Below are positions 8,348 to 16,910 of a stretch of DNA of 64,000 nucleotides, one piece after another. The DNA lies in contig CALUJM010000002.1 in assembly GCA_944320975.1 (NCBI GenBank), forward strand, positions 1 to 64,000, given 5' to 3'. Numbering within the stretch: position 1 is the stretch's first letter; each line of letters begins with the position of its first letter. Source of the DNA: an uncultured Atopobiaceae bacterium. Its GTDB lineage: Bacteria > Actinomycetota > Coriobacteriia > Coriobacteriales > Atopobiaceae. The position numbers were made by a program, and so were the translations under genes. Under the pieces are notes generated by a model. The model saw only the letters and a list, made by a program, of their open reading frames with translations, ran no database searches and was not told the origin of the DNA.

Positions 8348-10057
8348 CTACAGCGTCGCGGCGAGCCAGCCGGGCAGGTCGGAACTCACCACGCGCGCGC
8401 AGACGAAGGCGTCGGAGAGGTCGAGCGTGGCCGCGACCTCGTAGCCGGCGGGCGTGACCGCGAGCGCGAGCGCGCGCCCCTCGTCCGGGACCAGCAGGCG
8501 CACCTCGTTGGCGATGGGGTCGTAGGCCGGCGTGGCCAGGCGCGGGTTGCGGCGGACCTCCTCGATGGCCGAGAAGGACGGCGCGCTCAGGGTCGGGTCG
8601 AGCGTCATCTGCGCGAGCGCGGTCACGTAGAGGGCGGGCTCGGCCGGCTCTGCGGCGGAGAAGCCCTCGAGCTGCCAGGGGATGTCCCCCGTCCCGGCGA
8701 CGAGGTCGGCGCGGATGGGCGCGCCGTCGGCGGTGACCAGGCCCGTGTCAAAGCGCGCGGAGGTCCCGTCCTCGGAGACGGCGAGCGTGCCCTCGGCGCG
8801 GACGCGCGCGAAAGTCATGACCAAGTAGTCATTGAGGATGTGCCGCCCCTCGCCCCAGCTCTCCGGGCGGGCGAGTCCCGCCAGGCGCTCGAGCGCCTCC
8901 TCGCGCGAGCCGAGGGAGACTGTCTGCGCGAAGTCGCGCTCGGGGTCCGCGTCGTCGCCCGGGCGCAGGAAGGCCGACCAGGGGCCGCGCGCGGCGACGT
9001 CGAGCCCCTCGAGCCCCACCTCGTCCGTGGCGCCCGCGTCGACCTCGGTGAGCGCCCAGCGCTTGCCCGCGACCGCGCGTGCCGAGCGGCGCAGGGTCAC
9101 GCGGACCGGCGTGACGCCGTCGGCCTGGAGGTAGCGCAGCGAGAAGGTGACGTTGCTGCGCGTGCCCTCGAGCGCGCCCGAGGACCGGGCCACGCGGAAG
9201 TCCTCCTCGAGCGTGGCCATGGGGTCGATGTTGGCGGGGAGCACCTGGTAGAGGATGCTGAGCTGCTCGCTGGAGCAACGCACGTCGGCGTGGAAGTCCT
9301 GGGGGAGGTCCGCCTGCGCGCGCGACGCCACTGCCGCCGTGGGCGCGGGTGCCTTCTCGGGCTCCGGCTCTGGTGCGGGGCCGGGGTCGGGCTGCGGCGC
9401 GGGTTCGGGCTCCGGTGTGGGCTCCGGTTCGGGCACGTAGGTGATGGTGAAGGAGATCGGCGGCACGTGCTCGGGCTCCGGGGCTGGTGCAGGCTCGGGT
9501 TCGGGTTCGGGCTCCGGTGCAGCATCAGGTTCCGGCTCGGCCTCCGGTGCAGCCTCGACCTCGACCTCGGTCTCCGGCTCGGCCGCGACCTCCTCGTTCT
9601 TCTCGGCAGGTGCTTCCGGCTCTGCGCTCTTCTCGGTCACAACCTCCGGCTCCGGCTCGACAACCGGCTCCGGCTCGGGCTCGGGCTCGACCACGCGCTC
9701 CACGTGCCGCGGCTTCACGGGCTTGAGCGCCTTGGCGCCCTTGGCCCGCTTCCACGGCTTGCCGCCCGCCGCGGGCTTCTTCTCGGCGCTCGCCAGACGC
9801 TCGAGTGCGCGGTCGTACTCCTCGTTGGCGAGCACGGTGGCGTAGACGTAGCCCTTCTTGAAGACCGTCAGCTTGATGAACTCGCTCAGCTGCTCGCAGA
9901 GCGCGCGCATGTCGTCGCAGCCCAGGTCCTCAGGCGCGAGGCCGTCCGCCAGCAGCACCTCCTCGACGCGCGGGAGCAGGGTCTGCTTGCCGACGCCGAG
10001 CTCTCTCGACAGCAGCTGGTACAGGTACAGGCGGTTGCCTGGGACGATTTTCGGCAT
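8348..10057 (-). CDS. Glu/Pro-repeat protein with possible DUF3825-type C-terminal domain
   Basis: A 569-residue protein in three parts. Residues 1-90 are helical and basic, with the start of a possible nucleic-acid-binding module. Residues 100-245 are low-complexity [10 protein letters not shown] repeats. The last 300 residues form a folded domain including [13 protein letters not shown] and FDTGL, which recalls DUF3825, a domain found with RNA-binding OST-HTH modules; this match is from memory and tentative. The start ATG at 10057 has an AGGAGGGG site. No signal peptide or membrane helix is seen, so it is probably cytosolic. It lies downstream of trmB on the same strand, with a gap of about 80 bases. 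Confidence 0.6.
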   Translation of the reverse strand: MPKIVPGNRLYLYQLLSRELGVGKQTLLPRVEEVLLADGLAPEDLGCDDMRALCEQLSEFIKLTVFKKGYVYATVLANEEYDRALERLASAEKKPAAGGKPWKRAKGAKALKPVKPRHVERVVEPEPEPEPVVEPEPEVVTEKSAEPEAPAEKNEEVAAEPETEVEVEAAPEAEPEPDAAPEPEPEPEPAPAPEPEHVPPISFTITYVPEPEPTPEPEPAPQPDPGPAPEPEPEKAPAPTAAVASRAQADLPQDFHADVRCSSEQLSILYQVLPANIDPMATLEEDFRVARSSGALEGTRSNVTFSLRYLQADGVTPVRVTLRRSARAVAGKRWALTEVDAGATDEVGLEGLDVAARGPWSAFLRPGDDADPERDFAQTVSLGSREEALERLAGLARPESWGEGRHILNDYLVMTFARVRAEGTLAVSEDGTSARFDTGLVTADGAPIRADLVAGTGDIPWQLEGFSAAEPAEPALYVTALAQMTLDPTLSAPSFSAIEEVRRNPRLATPAYDPIANEVRLLVPDEGRALALAVTPAGYEVAATLDLSDAFVCARVVSSDLPGWLAATL

Positions 10058-10139
10058 GGCCCCTCCTAGGGCAGAAGCGCGCCGGGCGCGCGAGGTTGCG
10101 AACTCACTACGTTACTACCCAATCGGGGCGGGCGGACTT

Positions 10140-10985
10140 TCAGATTCGCGAACGGTCGCGCGCCGCCTCCCTAAGGGCGCGGTTGCGCAGGTTGGTCACC
10201 GTCGCCTGCATGCCGTGCGGCGCGTAACCCAGGCCCTCGAGCGTCTCGAGGTCCTGCGGGAGGTAGGCCGCGAGCGAGAGCTCGGCGGTCTGGACGGGGT
10301 GCTCCGGCGCCGGCCCAGGTCCCGGCGTCGCTGCCAGCGCAAAGACGCGCGCCCCCTGCGCGCCGAGGCGCTCCTCGTACTCGCTCGAGGGGGCGTCCGG
10401 GAAGTCGGCGCGGGCGTCGCGGCTCTGCCAGACGAGGTCGTAGCCGGCAATCGGGACCTGCGTGAGCATGAAGTCAAAGAGCGGCTGGCTGTCCGTGCGC
10501 AGGCGGACCTCCGCCCCCGGCGCCAGGACCTCGCGGAAGTCCATGAGGCGCTCCATGCTGGCCATGCGCTTGTGCGCCTCGCGCTTGCGCGGGAACGGGG
10601 TGGGGAAGTTGAGGTAGATGCAGGAGAGCTCGCCGGGCGAGAAGAACTCGCGGACGCGCATGCCGGTGCCGGGGACCACGATGACGTTGGGAAGGCCGCT
10701 CTCGCAGACGCGCTGGGCGGCGTAAGCGACGCAGATGGGCTCGGAGTCCATGGCCACGAACAGGACGTCCGGCTCGCGGCGGGCGGACTCCACGGCGAAG
10801 GCGCCCTTGCCGCAGCCGAGGTCGAGGCGCACCTCGCGGTAAGGGGCGGCGCCGAGGGGCGCGCAGGCCGCGGCCCACCTGCCGCGCCAGTCCCGCGGCG
10901 CGAGCTCTATGGCGCGGGCGTAGCGCTCGAGGCGCTCCTCGAGCACGAAGTTCCTGGGCAGGCGGGCGTGCATCCCGTGGGGCAT
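10140..10985 (-). CDS. trmB: tRNA (guanine-N7-)-methyltransferase
   Basis: A 281-residue class I SAM methyltransferase predicted to make m7G46 in tRNA. The SAM motif LDLGCGKGAF lies around residue 53. The TrmB signature appears as LNFPTPFPRKREAHKRM, a variant of the usual NFSDPWPKKRHxKRR, with Phe-Pro-Thr in place of Phe-Ser-Asp. It has a C-terminal extension of about 40 residues beyond the family core. The ATG at 10985 has only a weak AGAGAG upstream; the ATG at 10973 is an alternative. The palindrome at 11013-11085 separates it from the YfbR-like gene. Confidence 0.82.
   Translation of the reverse strand: MPHGMHARLPRNFVLEERLERYARAIELAPRDWRGRWAAACAPLGAAPYREVRLDLGCGKGAFAVESARREPDVLFVAMDSEPICVAYAAQRVCESGLPNVIVVPGTGMRVREFFSPGELSCIYLNFPTPFPRKREAHKRMASMERLMDFREVLAPGAEVRLRTDSQPLFDFMLTQVPIAGYDLVWQSRDARADFPDAPSSEYEERLGAQGARVFALAATPGPGPAPEHPVQTAELSLAAYLPQDLETLEGLGYAPHGMQATVTNLRNRALREAARDRSRI
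10635..10647 (+). repeat. Repeated 13-mer GGGCGAGAAGAAC
   Basis: Inside trmB, antisense to its coding strand, where it encodes part of EFFSPGE. Confidence 0.8.
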
Positions 10986-11012
10986 GGCTCTCTCTTTCTG
11001 TCATCTGGGGAC

Positions 11013-11085
11013 GTGTGACAATTAGGACAGGTTGAATTGTCACATCGTACCTATGTGACAATTCAACCTGTCCTAATTGTCACAC
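11013..11085. repeat. Type A palindrome, copy 1
   Basis: Two 33-base arms (11013-11045 and 11053-11085) are exact reverse complements around a 7-base loop (CGTACCT). Each arm is the unit TGTGACAATT-AGGACAGGTT-(A/G)-AATTGTCACA, itself an imperfect palindrome. It fills the gap between trmB and the YfbR-like gene. Confidence 0.95.
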
Positions 11086-11091
11086 GCGGGC

Positions 11092-11712
11092 TTACAGGAG
11101 CTCGTCGAGGGTGGCGCCGTAGGAGGGGAGGAACTCGCGGACGAAGTCGGCGACCTCGGGGAGCTCCGCCGCCATCTCGTCCACGGCGGCGCGGCAGGTC
11201 CGCTCGGCGCTCGCGAACTCGGCGTTGCCGGAGCGCGCCTCGTCGACGCACTTGATGAGCGCGGAGATCTTGTCGGCCGCCTTCACCAGGCGCCGCAGGT
11301 AGAGCTCCTCCTCGTCGGCGCCGTCCGCGGGCCAGAAGACGTCCTCGAATGCGGGGCGCAGGTCGTCCGGCAGGGTGGCGAGCAGGCGCTCCTCCGCGTT
11401 CTTCTCGACCGCCCGGTAGGCATCCCGAATCTTTCCGTCGTGGTACTTGACCGGCGTGGGCATGTCCCCGGTGATGATCTCCGACGCGTCGTGGTAGATG
11501 GCCACGAGCGCCGCCCTCTCCGCGCTGAGCGCGCGGCCAAACCGCACGTTGCCGATGACGCACAGCATGTGCGCGATGGCCGCCACCTCGAGCGCGTGCT
11601 CCGAGAGGTTCTCCGGCCGCGAGCTTCTCATGAGCGCCCAGCGCTCGATGTACTTCATGCGCGAGAGCAGCGCGAGAAAGTGCGACTCCCGTGACTCCTG
11701 TGACCCAGCCAT
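11092..11712 (-). CDS. YfbR-like HD-domain 5'-deoxynucleotidase
   Basis: A 206-residue HD-superfamily phosphohydrolase. The metal-site motifs are SEHALEVAAIAHML (His), YHDASEIITGD (the HD pair) and a later KAADKISALIKC Asp. YfbR enzymes dephosphorylate deoxynucleoside 5'-monophosphates, and the YfbR-like spacing and the following TPVKYHD segment support that subfamily. The ATG at 11712 is preceded by GGAGGG; the frame upstream of it is not conserved. It probably participates in deoxynucleotide pool balance in the cytosol. Confidence 0.85.
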   Translation of the reverse strand: MAGSQESRESHFLALLSRMKYIERWALMRSSRPENLSEHALEVAAIAHMLCVIGNVRFGRALSAERAALVAIYHDASEIITGDMPTPVKYHDGKIRDAYRAVEKNAEERLLATLPDDLRPAFEDVFWPADGADEEELYLRRLVKAADKISALIKCVDEARSGNAEFASAERTCRAAVDEMAAELPEVADFVREFLPSYGATLDELL

Positions 11713-11757
11713 GGCGGCCCTCCGTGACGCTTTGGTTCCTGATGCAGCAATGATATA

Positions 11758-11790
11758 CCGCCCGCCGGACACAAATCCGGCGGGCGGCTG
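11758..11790 (-). terminator. Hairpin downstream of ppaC
   Basis: CGCCCGCCGGA and TCCGGCGGGCG form an 11-base perfect stem around CACAAA. Read on the minus strand it follows ppaC by about 80 bases and is followed by a short AT-rich stretch, so it could act as a terminator. Confidence 0.6.
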
Positions 11791-11866
11791 GGGGGCGGTG
11801 CGACGGGCGGGCCCGGACGGTGCGACGGGCGGCCCTGCGGCCCGGCCCGGCGGCTCCGGGCTGCGG

Positions 11867-13534
11867 CTAGTCCTGGTCCTCCTGGATGCTCTGCAGCGTT
11901 GCCATCAGGGCGGGGATGACCTGCTTCTTGCGGCTCACGACGCCCGGCAGCTTGGCGATGCCGTCGCGCGGCTCGGCGTCGAAGGCGCGCGCGATGATGT
12001 CCTCGGCGCCCTCCCCGTACCACAGGATCTCGCTCGAGGAGCTCTTGACGTCCGTGAACAGGTAGAACACCAGCGGCAGCTCCTCCTGCATGGCGGCTTC
12101 GCCAAGGTAGGGGCCCACGAGCGCTTCCGCGGCCTTGCGGCTCTTCTCGGTCATGTAGCTGCCCTGGCCCACGCCGAACTTGACGTTGCCGCGGCTGAAG
12201 ATCTTGAAGTCGCCGCCGAAGACCTCCTCGGCGGTGCGCCCGGTGAGGTCTGCCCCGGCCTCGAACATCTCGTCCGCGTAGGTGTCGATGTCCACGTTCG
12301 CGATCTTGGCGAGCGCGGCGGCGGCGTCGCGGTCGAACTGCGTGCAGGTGGGGGAGCGGAACGCCAGCGTGTCGGAGAGGATGGCCGAGAGCATGAGGCC
12401 GGCGATGTCGACCGGGATCTCGACGCCGTTCTCGCGGTACATCATGTGGACGATCGTGCAGGTGCAGCCCACCGGCATGTTGCGGAAGTAGGCCGGCCCC
12501 TCGGTCTCGATGGAGCCAATGCGGTGGTGGTCGATGATCTCCATGATCTCGGCCTGCTCGAGACCCTCGACGGACTGGGAGCGCTCGTTGTGGTCCACGA
12601 GGATGACGTGCTTCTTCTTGGCCGCGAGCAGGTTGGGCGAGCTCACGAGGCCCACGTAGTGGCTGTTCTCGTCGATGACGGGGAAGAAGCGGTGGCGGGA
12701 GTGCGCCATCATCTTGCGCGCGTCGTCGACGGCGGTGTTGACGCTCACCTTGAGGATGCCCTCGGAGAGCATCTTGGCGCGCACGGGGATGGCCATCGAG
12801 ATGATGCGCGCGGCGGCGTAGGTGTCGTACGGGGTGGTGATGATGGCGCAGCCGTGACGGCCGGCGGAGGCGATGACCTTGCTCGAGACGTGCGCGCTGC
12901 AGCAGATCACCAGGCAGCTCGCCTCGCACTCGACGGCGAACTGCTGGGTCTCGTAGCGGTTGGTCACCAGCACGATGTCGCCGGGGTGGACGGAGTCCTC
13001 CATCATCTCGGGCGTGGTGCCCACGCAGACGTTGCCGCCGGTCACGCGCGCCATGGGGTCGCCGAGCAGCATCTCGCCCTTGAGGGTGTCGATGATGTTG
13101 GCGTAGCAGGTGCGCGCGGTGCCGATGACGCCGCTGTCGAAGACGTCCATGTTGGCGTTGGCGATGTCCTTGACCGCGATGATGCCCTCGAGGTTGTTCT
13201 CGTCGTCGGTGACGCAGAGGGTGTCGGTCTTGGTCACGCGCATGAGGTTCCACGCGGAGAAGAGGCTCATCTCGCCGTCGATGCCGCCCTGGCGCTGGAT
13301 CTCGGTGTCTTTGATCTGAGGGGTGACGGAGGTGATGAGCTCGGGCTCGGCAAAGCCGAAGTGCTTGAGCACGAAGGCCGTCTCGCGGTTGATCGCGCCC
13401 GCGCGGCGCGGCTGGTAGATGTCGGTGTGCTCGATCTCGTTCTTGAGGTGCGCGTAGGCAATCGCCGAGCAGACGCTGTCCGTGTCCGGATGCAGGTGCC
13501 CGATGACGTTTACCTTGCGGATCCCTTCTGGCAT
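11867..13534 (-). CDS. ppaC: CBS-domain manganese-dependent inorganic pyrophosphatase
   Basis: A 555-residue family II pyrophosphatase of the DHH superfamily, hydrolysing pyrophosphate to phosphate. Catalytic motifs are GHLHPDTDS (residues 12-20) and the DHH triad (around residue 333, IIDHHRIGS). Between them is an insertion of about 240 residues: a first CBS motif, a DRTGG-like section (TGGNVCVGTTPEMM) and a second CBS motif (AHSRHRFFPVID). Enzymes of this type in clostridia and Coriobacteriia are known to be inhibited by AMP/ADP and activated by ATP or diadenosine polyphosphates through the CBS pair. It is a single gene with its own downstream hairpin. Confidence 0.95.
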   Translation of the reverse strand: MPEGIRKVNVIGHLHPDTDSVCSAIAYAHLKNEIEHTDIYQPRRAGAINRETAFVLKHFGFAEPELITSVTPQIKDTEIQRQGGIDGEMSLFSAWNLMRVTKTDTLCVTDDENNLEGIIAVKDIANANMDVFDSGVIGTARTCYANIIDTLKGEMLLGDPMARVTGGNVCVGTTPEMMEDSVHPGDIVLVTNRYETQQFAVECEASCLVICCSAHVSSKVIASAGRHGCAIITTPYDTYAAARIISMAIPVRAKMLSEGILKVSVNTAVDDARKMMAHSRHRFFPVIDENSHYVGLVSSPNLLAAKKKHVILVDHNERSQSVEGLEQAEIMEIIDHHRIGSIETEGPAYFRNMPVGCTCTIVHMMYRENGVEIPVDIAGLMLSAILSDTLAFRSPTCTQFDRDAAAALAKIANVDIDTYADEMFEAGADLTGRTAEEVFGGDFKIFSRGNVKFGVGQGSYMTEKSRKAAEALVGPYLGEAAMQEELPLVFYLFTDVKSSSSEILWYGEGAEDIIARAFDAEPRDGIAKLPGVVSRKKQVIPALMATLQSIQEDQD

Positions 13535-13807
13535 GGCGGTCCTTCCCCCTGAGTGACTCTCTTTTCTGATTGTGCCACGCGAGCAGGGGCTTTATGCCGG
13601 TCGTGTGCGCGAACGGTAGAAATTCGTGCGCGTCGACAAACGGACGGGCGAGAAGGGCGGTCGGGTTGGGGCGATGGGCCAATGGAGCCGGGTGGAGGGC
13701 CCCGCGGCGGATTTCTGTTGCAGCCGCTCGTTCTTCTCGCCCGCCACAGGAAGGCCCGGTAGAATGGTGCCGAGAACAAGCCCCTGCTAGAGAAGGCGAG
13801 AAACCCC
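13535..13807. promoter_or_regulatory. Divergent promoter region, ppaC/ettA
   Basis: These 273 bases lie between two divergent start codons. TAGAAT at about 13760 is a candidate -10 for ettA. The region also holds one exact GGGCGAGAAGAAC copy (13730-13742, minus orientation) and one near copy (13646-13660). No gene is visible. Confidence 0.4.
13730..13742 (-). repeat. Repeated 13-mer GGGCGAGAAGAAC
   Basis: Intergenic, 66 bases upstream of ettA. Confidence 0.8.
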
Positions 13808-15487
13808 ATGGCAGAGTTCGTGTACCAGCTGATTCGCGCCCGCAAGGCCGTCCATGACAAGGTCATCCTCGACGACGTCACGGTGGGCGTCTTCCCCGGC
13901 GCCAAGATCGGCGTGGTGGGCCCCAACGGCGCCGGCAAGTCCACGCTGCTCAAGGTCATGGCCGGCCTCGAGGACGTCTCCAACGGCGAGGCCATGCTGA
14001 GCCCGGGCTACACCGTGGGCATCCTCCAGCAGGAGCCCCCGCTCGACGAGGACAAGACCGTCCGCGAGAACATCGAGCTGGCCTTTGGCGACCTGCTCGC
14101 CAAGATCGAGCGCTTCAACCAGGTAAGCGCTGAGATGGCCGACCCCGACGCGGACTTCGACGCCCTCATGGCCGAGATGGGCCAGCTCCAGGACGAGATC
14201 GACGCCGCCAACGGCTGGGACCTGGACTCCCAGCTCTCCCAGGCCATGGACGCGCTGCAGTGCCCGGACCCGGACGCGCCGGTCTCCATCCTCTCTGGCG
14301 GCGAGCGCCGTCGCGTGGCCCTGTGCAAGCTGCTGCTCGAGGCCCCCGACCTGCTGCTGCTTGACGAGCCGACCAACCACCTCGACGCCGAGTCGGTCCT
14401 CTGGCTCGAGCAGTTCCTGCACAAGTACCCCGGCGCCGTCATGGCCGTCACGCACGACCGCTACTTCCTCGACGACGTTGCCGAGTGGATCTGCGAGGTC
14501 GACCGCGGGCAGCTCTACCCCTACGAGGGCAACTACTCCACCTACCTGGAGAAGAAGGCCGCGCGCCTGGAGGCCCAGAGCCAGCAGGACGCCCGCCGCG
14601 CCAAGAAGATGAAGTCCGAGCTCGAGTGGGTGCGCTCCAGCCCCAAGGCGCGCCAGGCCAAGAACCGCGCGCGCCTCGAGCGCTACGAGCAGATGGAGGC
14701 CGAGGCCCGCGCCTCCAAGCGCGTGGACTTCACCGACATCCACATCCCCGTGGGCCCGCGCCTGGGCGCCAAGGTCCTCGAGGCCGAGCACCTCTGCAAG
14801 AGCTTCGGCGACCGCGTGCTCATCGACGACCTGAGCTTCTCCCTGCCGCGCAACGGCATCGTGGGCGTGATCGGCCCCAACGGCGTGGGCAAGTCCACCC
14901 TGTTCAAGATGATCGTGGGCCAGGAGCAGCCGACGTCGGGCGCGCTCACGGTTGGCGAGACCGTCAAGCTCTCCTACGTCGACCAGATGCGCGCGGGCAT
15001 CGACGCCGAGAAGAGCCTCTGGGAGGTCGTCTCGGACGGCAACGACTACATCCGCGTGGGCGAGACCGAGATTCCAAGCCGCGCCTACGTGGCGGCCTTC
15101 GGCTTCAAGGGCTCCGACCAGCAGAAGCGCGCCGGCGTGCTCTCCGGCGGCGAGCGCAACCGCCTCAACCTCGCGCTCACGCTCAAGCAGGGCGGCAACC
15201 TGCTGCTGCTGGACGAGCCCACCAACGACCTCGACGTCGAGACGCTGGAGAGCCTGGAGGAGGCGCTCGAGGAGTTCCCGGGCTGCTCCGTGGTGATCTC
15301 CCACGACCGCTGGTTCCTCGACCGCGTGGCCACGCACATCCTCGCCTGGGAGGGCGACGACGAGAACCCCGGCCGCTGGCACTGGTTCGAGGGCAACTTC
15401 GAGGCCTACCAGGCCGACCGCGAGAAGCGCCTCGGCGCGGAGGCCTCCAAGCCCCACCGCCTCCACCGCAAGCTCACCCGCGACTAG
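13808..15487 (+). CDS. ettA: Energy-dependent translational throttle protein (ABC-F)
   Basis: A 559-residue soluble ABC-F protein with two nucleotide-binding domains and no membrane part. Walker A motifs are GPNGAGKST (around residue 39) and GPNGVGKST (around residue 356). Signatures are LSGGERRRV and LSGGERNRL, and Walker B segments are LLLLDEPTNH and LLLLDEPTND. The arm and linker between the domains, including KARQAKNRARLERYE, are typical of EttA, which binds the ribosomal E site and gates the first elongation steps according to ADP/ATP ratio. Length matches the family. A purine-rich GAGAAGGCGAG precedes the ATG. Confidence 0.93.
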   Translation: MAEFVYQLIRARKAVHDKVILDDVTVGVFPGAKIGVVGPNGAGKSTLLKVMAGLEDVSNGEAMLSPGYTVGILQQEPPLDEDKTVRENIELAFGDLLAKIERFNQVSAEMADPDADFDALMAEMGQLQDEIDAANGWDLDSQLSQAMDALQCPDPDAPVSILSGGERRRVALCKLLLEAPDLLLLDEPTNHLDAESVLWLEQFLHKYPGAVMAVTHDRYFLDDVAEWICEVDRGQLYPYEGNYSTYLEKKAARLEAQSQQDARRAKKMKSELEWVRSSPKARQAKNRARLERYEQMEAEARASKRVDFTDIHIPVGPRLGAKVLEAEHLCKSFGDRVLIDDLSFSLPRNGIVGVIGPNGVGKSTLFKMIVGQEQPTSGALTVGETVKLSYVDQMRAGIDAEKSLWEVVSDGNDYIRVGETEIPSRAYVAAFGFKGSDQQKRAGVLSGGERNRLNLALTLKQGGNLLLLDEPTNDLDVETLESLEEALEEFPGCSVVISHDRWFLDRVATHILAWEGDDENPGRWHWFEGNFEAYQADREKRLGAEASKPHRLHRKLTRD

Positions 15488-15489
15488 GC

Positions 15490-15502
15490 GTTCTTCTCGC
15501 CC
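15490..15502 (-). repeat. Repeated 13-mer GGGCGAGAAGAAC
   Basis: Intergenic, beginning two bases after the ettA stop codon. Confidence 0.8.
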
Positions 15503-15570
15503 GGCCGTGGTGCCACCTGACAATTTCCTGAAACATTCTCGTCACAGAACGTCCACAACCAGTTAGAATT

Positions 15571-15599
15571 AAGGGGCGCCCCCGAGGCGCCCCTTTTTT
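15571..15599 (+). terminator. Rho-independent terminator after ettA
   Basis: GGGGCGCC, a short CCCGA loop, GGCGCCCC and six T residues form a textbook intrinsic terminator, about 85 bases after the ettA stop. Confidence 0.9.
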
Positions 15600-15644
15600 G
15601 ACGAGCGACGAGCGGCGCGGCGCGCCAGGACGATAGGAGCATCC

Positions 15645-16613
15645 ATGCACACCGGAGACATCAGGACACGCAAGGCGGTCATCATCGGCGCGGGTCGAGT
15701 GGGCAGCCACGTCGCGCTCTGCCTCATGTTCCAGCACCTCGTGAACGAGATCGTCTTCGTGGACGTCAACGCCGACGCCGCGCGTGCCCAGGCCATCGAC
15801 CTCGACGACCTGGCCTCCGGCCTCGGCGACTCCTTCACCATCCGCGTGGGCGACTACTCCGACTGCGCTGACGCCCACTTCGTGATCCTCACCGCCGGTC
15901 GCAGCCGCCGCCCGGGCGAGACGCGCCTCCAGATGCTCGACGGCACCATCAAGGTGCTCGACGGCATCGTGGGCCCGCTCAAGGAGTCCGGCTTCCACGG
16001 CATCCTCATCAGCGTCTCCAACCCGGCCGATATCGTCGTGGAGTACCTCTACCGTAAGCTCGGCCTGCCCCGCAACCAGGTCTTTGGCACGGGCACCTCG
16101 CTCGACTCCGCGCGCCTGCGCCGCGTCCTCTCCGAGATCATCGACGTCTCCAGCCGCCAGATCCAGGCCTTCTGCATGGGCGAGCACGGCGACTCGATGT
16201 TCATCCCCACCTCGCGCATCTCCGTCGAGGGCATCGGCCTGCGCGAGTACCTGTCCCTGCGCGACGACGTGGTGGACACCATCGACTTCGACGACGTCAT
16301 GCGCCGCGTGCGCGAGTCCGGCGCCGCGATCATCTCCGGCAAGGGCTGCACCGAGTTCGGCATCGCGTCGGTGGTGGCCGCGCTCGTGACCTCGATCCTG
16401 CACAACGAGAAGCGCGTGGTGCCGCTGTCCGCCCACCTCGACGGCGAGTACGGCGAGTCCGGCATCTCCGCCGGCGTCCCGTGCGTCATCGGCAGCACCG
16501 GCGTGGACTCCGTGCTCGAGATCGACCTCTCCTACGACGAGCGCCGCGCGATGCGCAAGTCCTGCTCGATTATCCGCGACTACTGCGAGAAGGTCATGTC
16601 CGTCGAGGAGTAG
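15645..16613 (+). CDS. L-lactate/malate dehydrogenase-family enzyme
   Basis: A 322-residue NAD-dependent 2-hydroxyacid dehydrogenase. It has the Rossmann start AVIIGAGRVGSHVA, VSNPADIVVE, and the catalytic His in GEHGDSMFIP. The specificity loop is AGRSRRPGETRLQML. In lactate dehydrogenases the residue before the (K/R)PG is Gln; in malate dehydrogenases it is Arg. Here it is Arg in an otherwise LDH-like PGETR context, so the physiological substrate may be oxaloacetate/malate or another bulky 2-oxoacid rather than pyruvate. AGGAG precedes the ATG. It is flanked by terminators on both sides and so is monocistronic. Confidence 0.82.
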   Translation: MHTGDIRTRKAVIIGAGRVGSHVALCLMFQHLVNEIVFVDVNADAARAQAIDLDDLASGLGDSFTIRVGDYSDCADAHFVILTAGRSRRPGETRLQMLDGTIKVLDGIVGPLKESGFHGILISVSNPADIVVEYLYRKLGLPRNQVFGTGTSLDSARLRRVLSEIIDVSSRQIQAFCMGEHGDSMFIPTSRISVEGIGLREYLSLRDDVVDTIDFDDVMRRVRESGAAIISGKGCTEFGIASVVAALVTSILHNEKRVVPLSAHLDGEYGESGISAGVPCVIGSTGVDSVLEIDLSYDERRAMRKSCSIIRDYCEKVMSVEE

Positions 16614-16636
16614 CCCTGCTGCCAGGAGTCGTACCT

Positions 16637-16669
16637 GCCCGCCGTCCGCTCCGCGAACGGCGGGCTTTT
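16637..16669 (+). terminator. Rho-independent terminator
   Basis: GCCCGCCGT and ACGGCGGGC pair across an 11-base loop and are followed by TTTT, 24 bases after the dehydrogenase stop. Confidence 0.88.
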
Positions 16670-16705
16670 CGTGCCGCGATAGGCGCTTGGGGCAGGCGTC
16701 TCGAT

Positions 16706-16794
16706 ATTAGTTCGCATTGGGTTCCTGAAAAAGCGGGGTATACCTTCGTTTCCGCAGTTGGCGGATTTCTTTCAGGAACCCAATGCGAACTAAT
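16706..16794. repeat. Type E palindrome
   Basis: Arms of 25 bases (16706-16730 and 16770-16794), beginning ATTAGTTCGCATTGGG, are exact reverse complements. The 39-base centre contains GGTATACC and a small hairpin TCCGC-AGTTG-GCGGA. It lies between the dehydrogenase terminator and the ABC exporter promoter. Confidence 0.9.
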
Positions 16795-16838
16795 TTCCGG
16801 GACCACCGGGAGCCGCTTACCAAATCGTCACCCCAAAC

Positions 16839-16871
16839 TTGCTGGGGGGGGGGGTTCTCGCAGGGTAAAAT
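16839..16871 (+). promoter_or_regulatory. Candidate phase-variable promoter with 11-G spacer tract
   Basis: TTGCTG (16839-16844) and TAAAAT (16866-16871) look like -35 and -10 boxes. The 21-base spacer includes most of a run of eleven G residues (16844-16854). The preferred spacing is about 17, so loss of four G residues would restore it. It lies 40 bases upstream of the ABC exporter start codon. Confidence 0.5.
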
Positions 16872-16910
16872 GGCGCGCGTGACCGTTAGGCCCCCAAAGA
16901 CGGGAGACCC

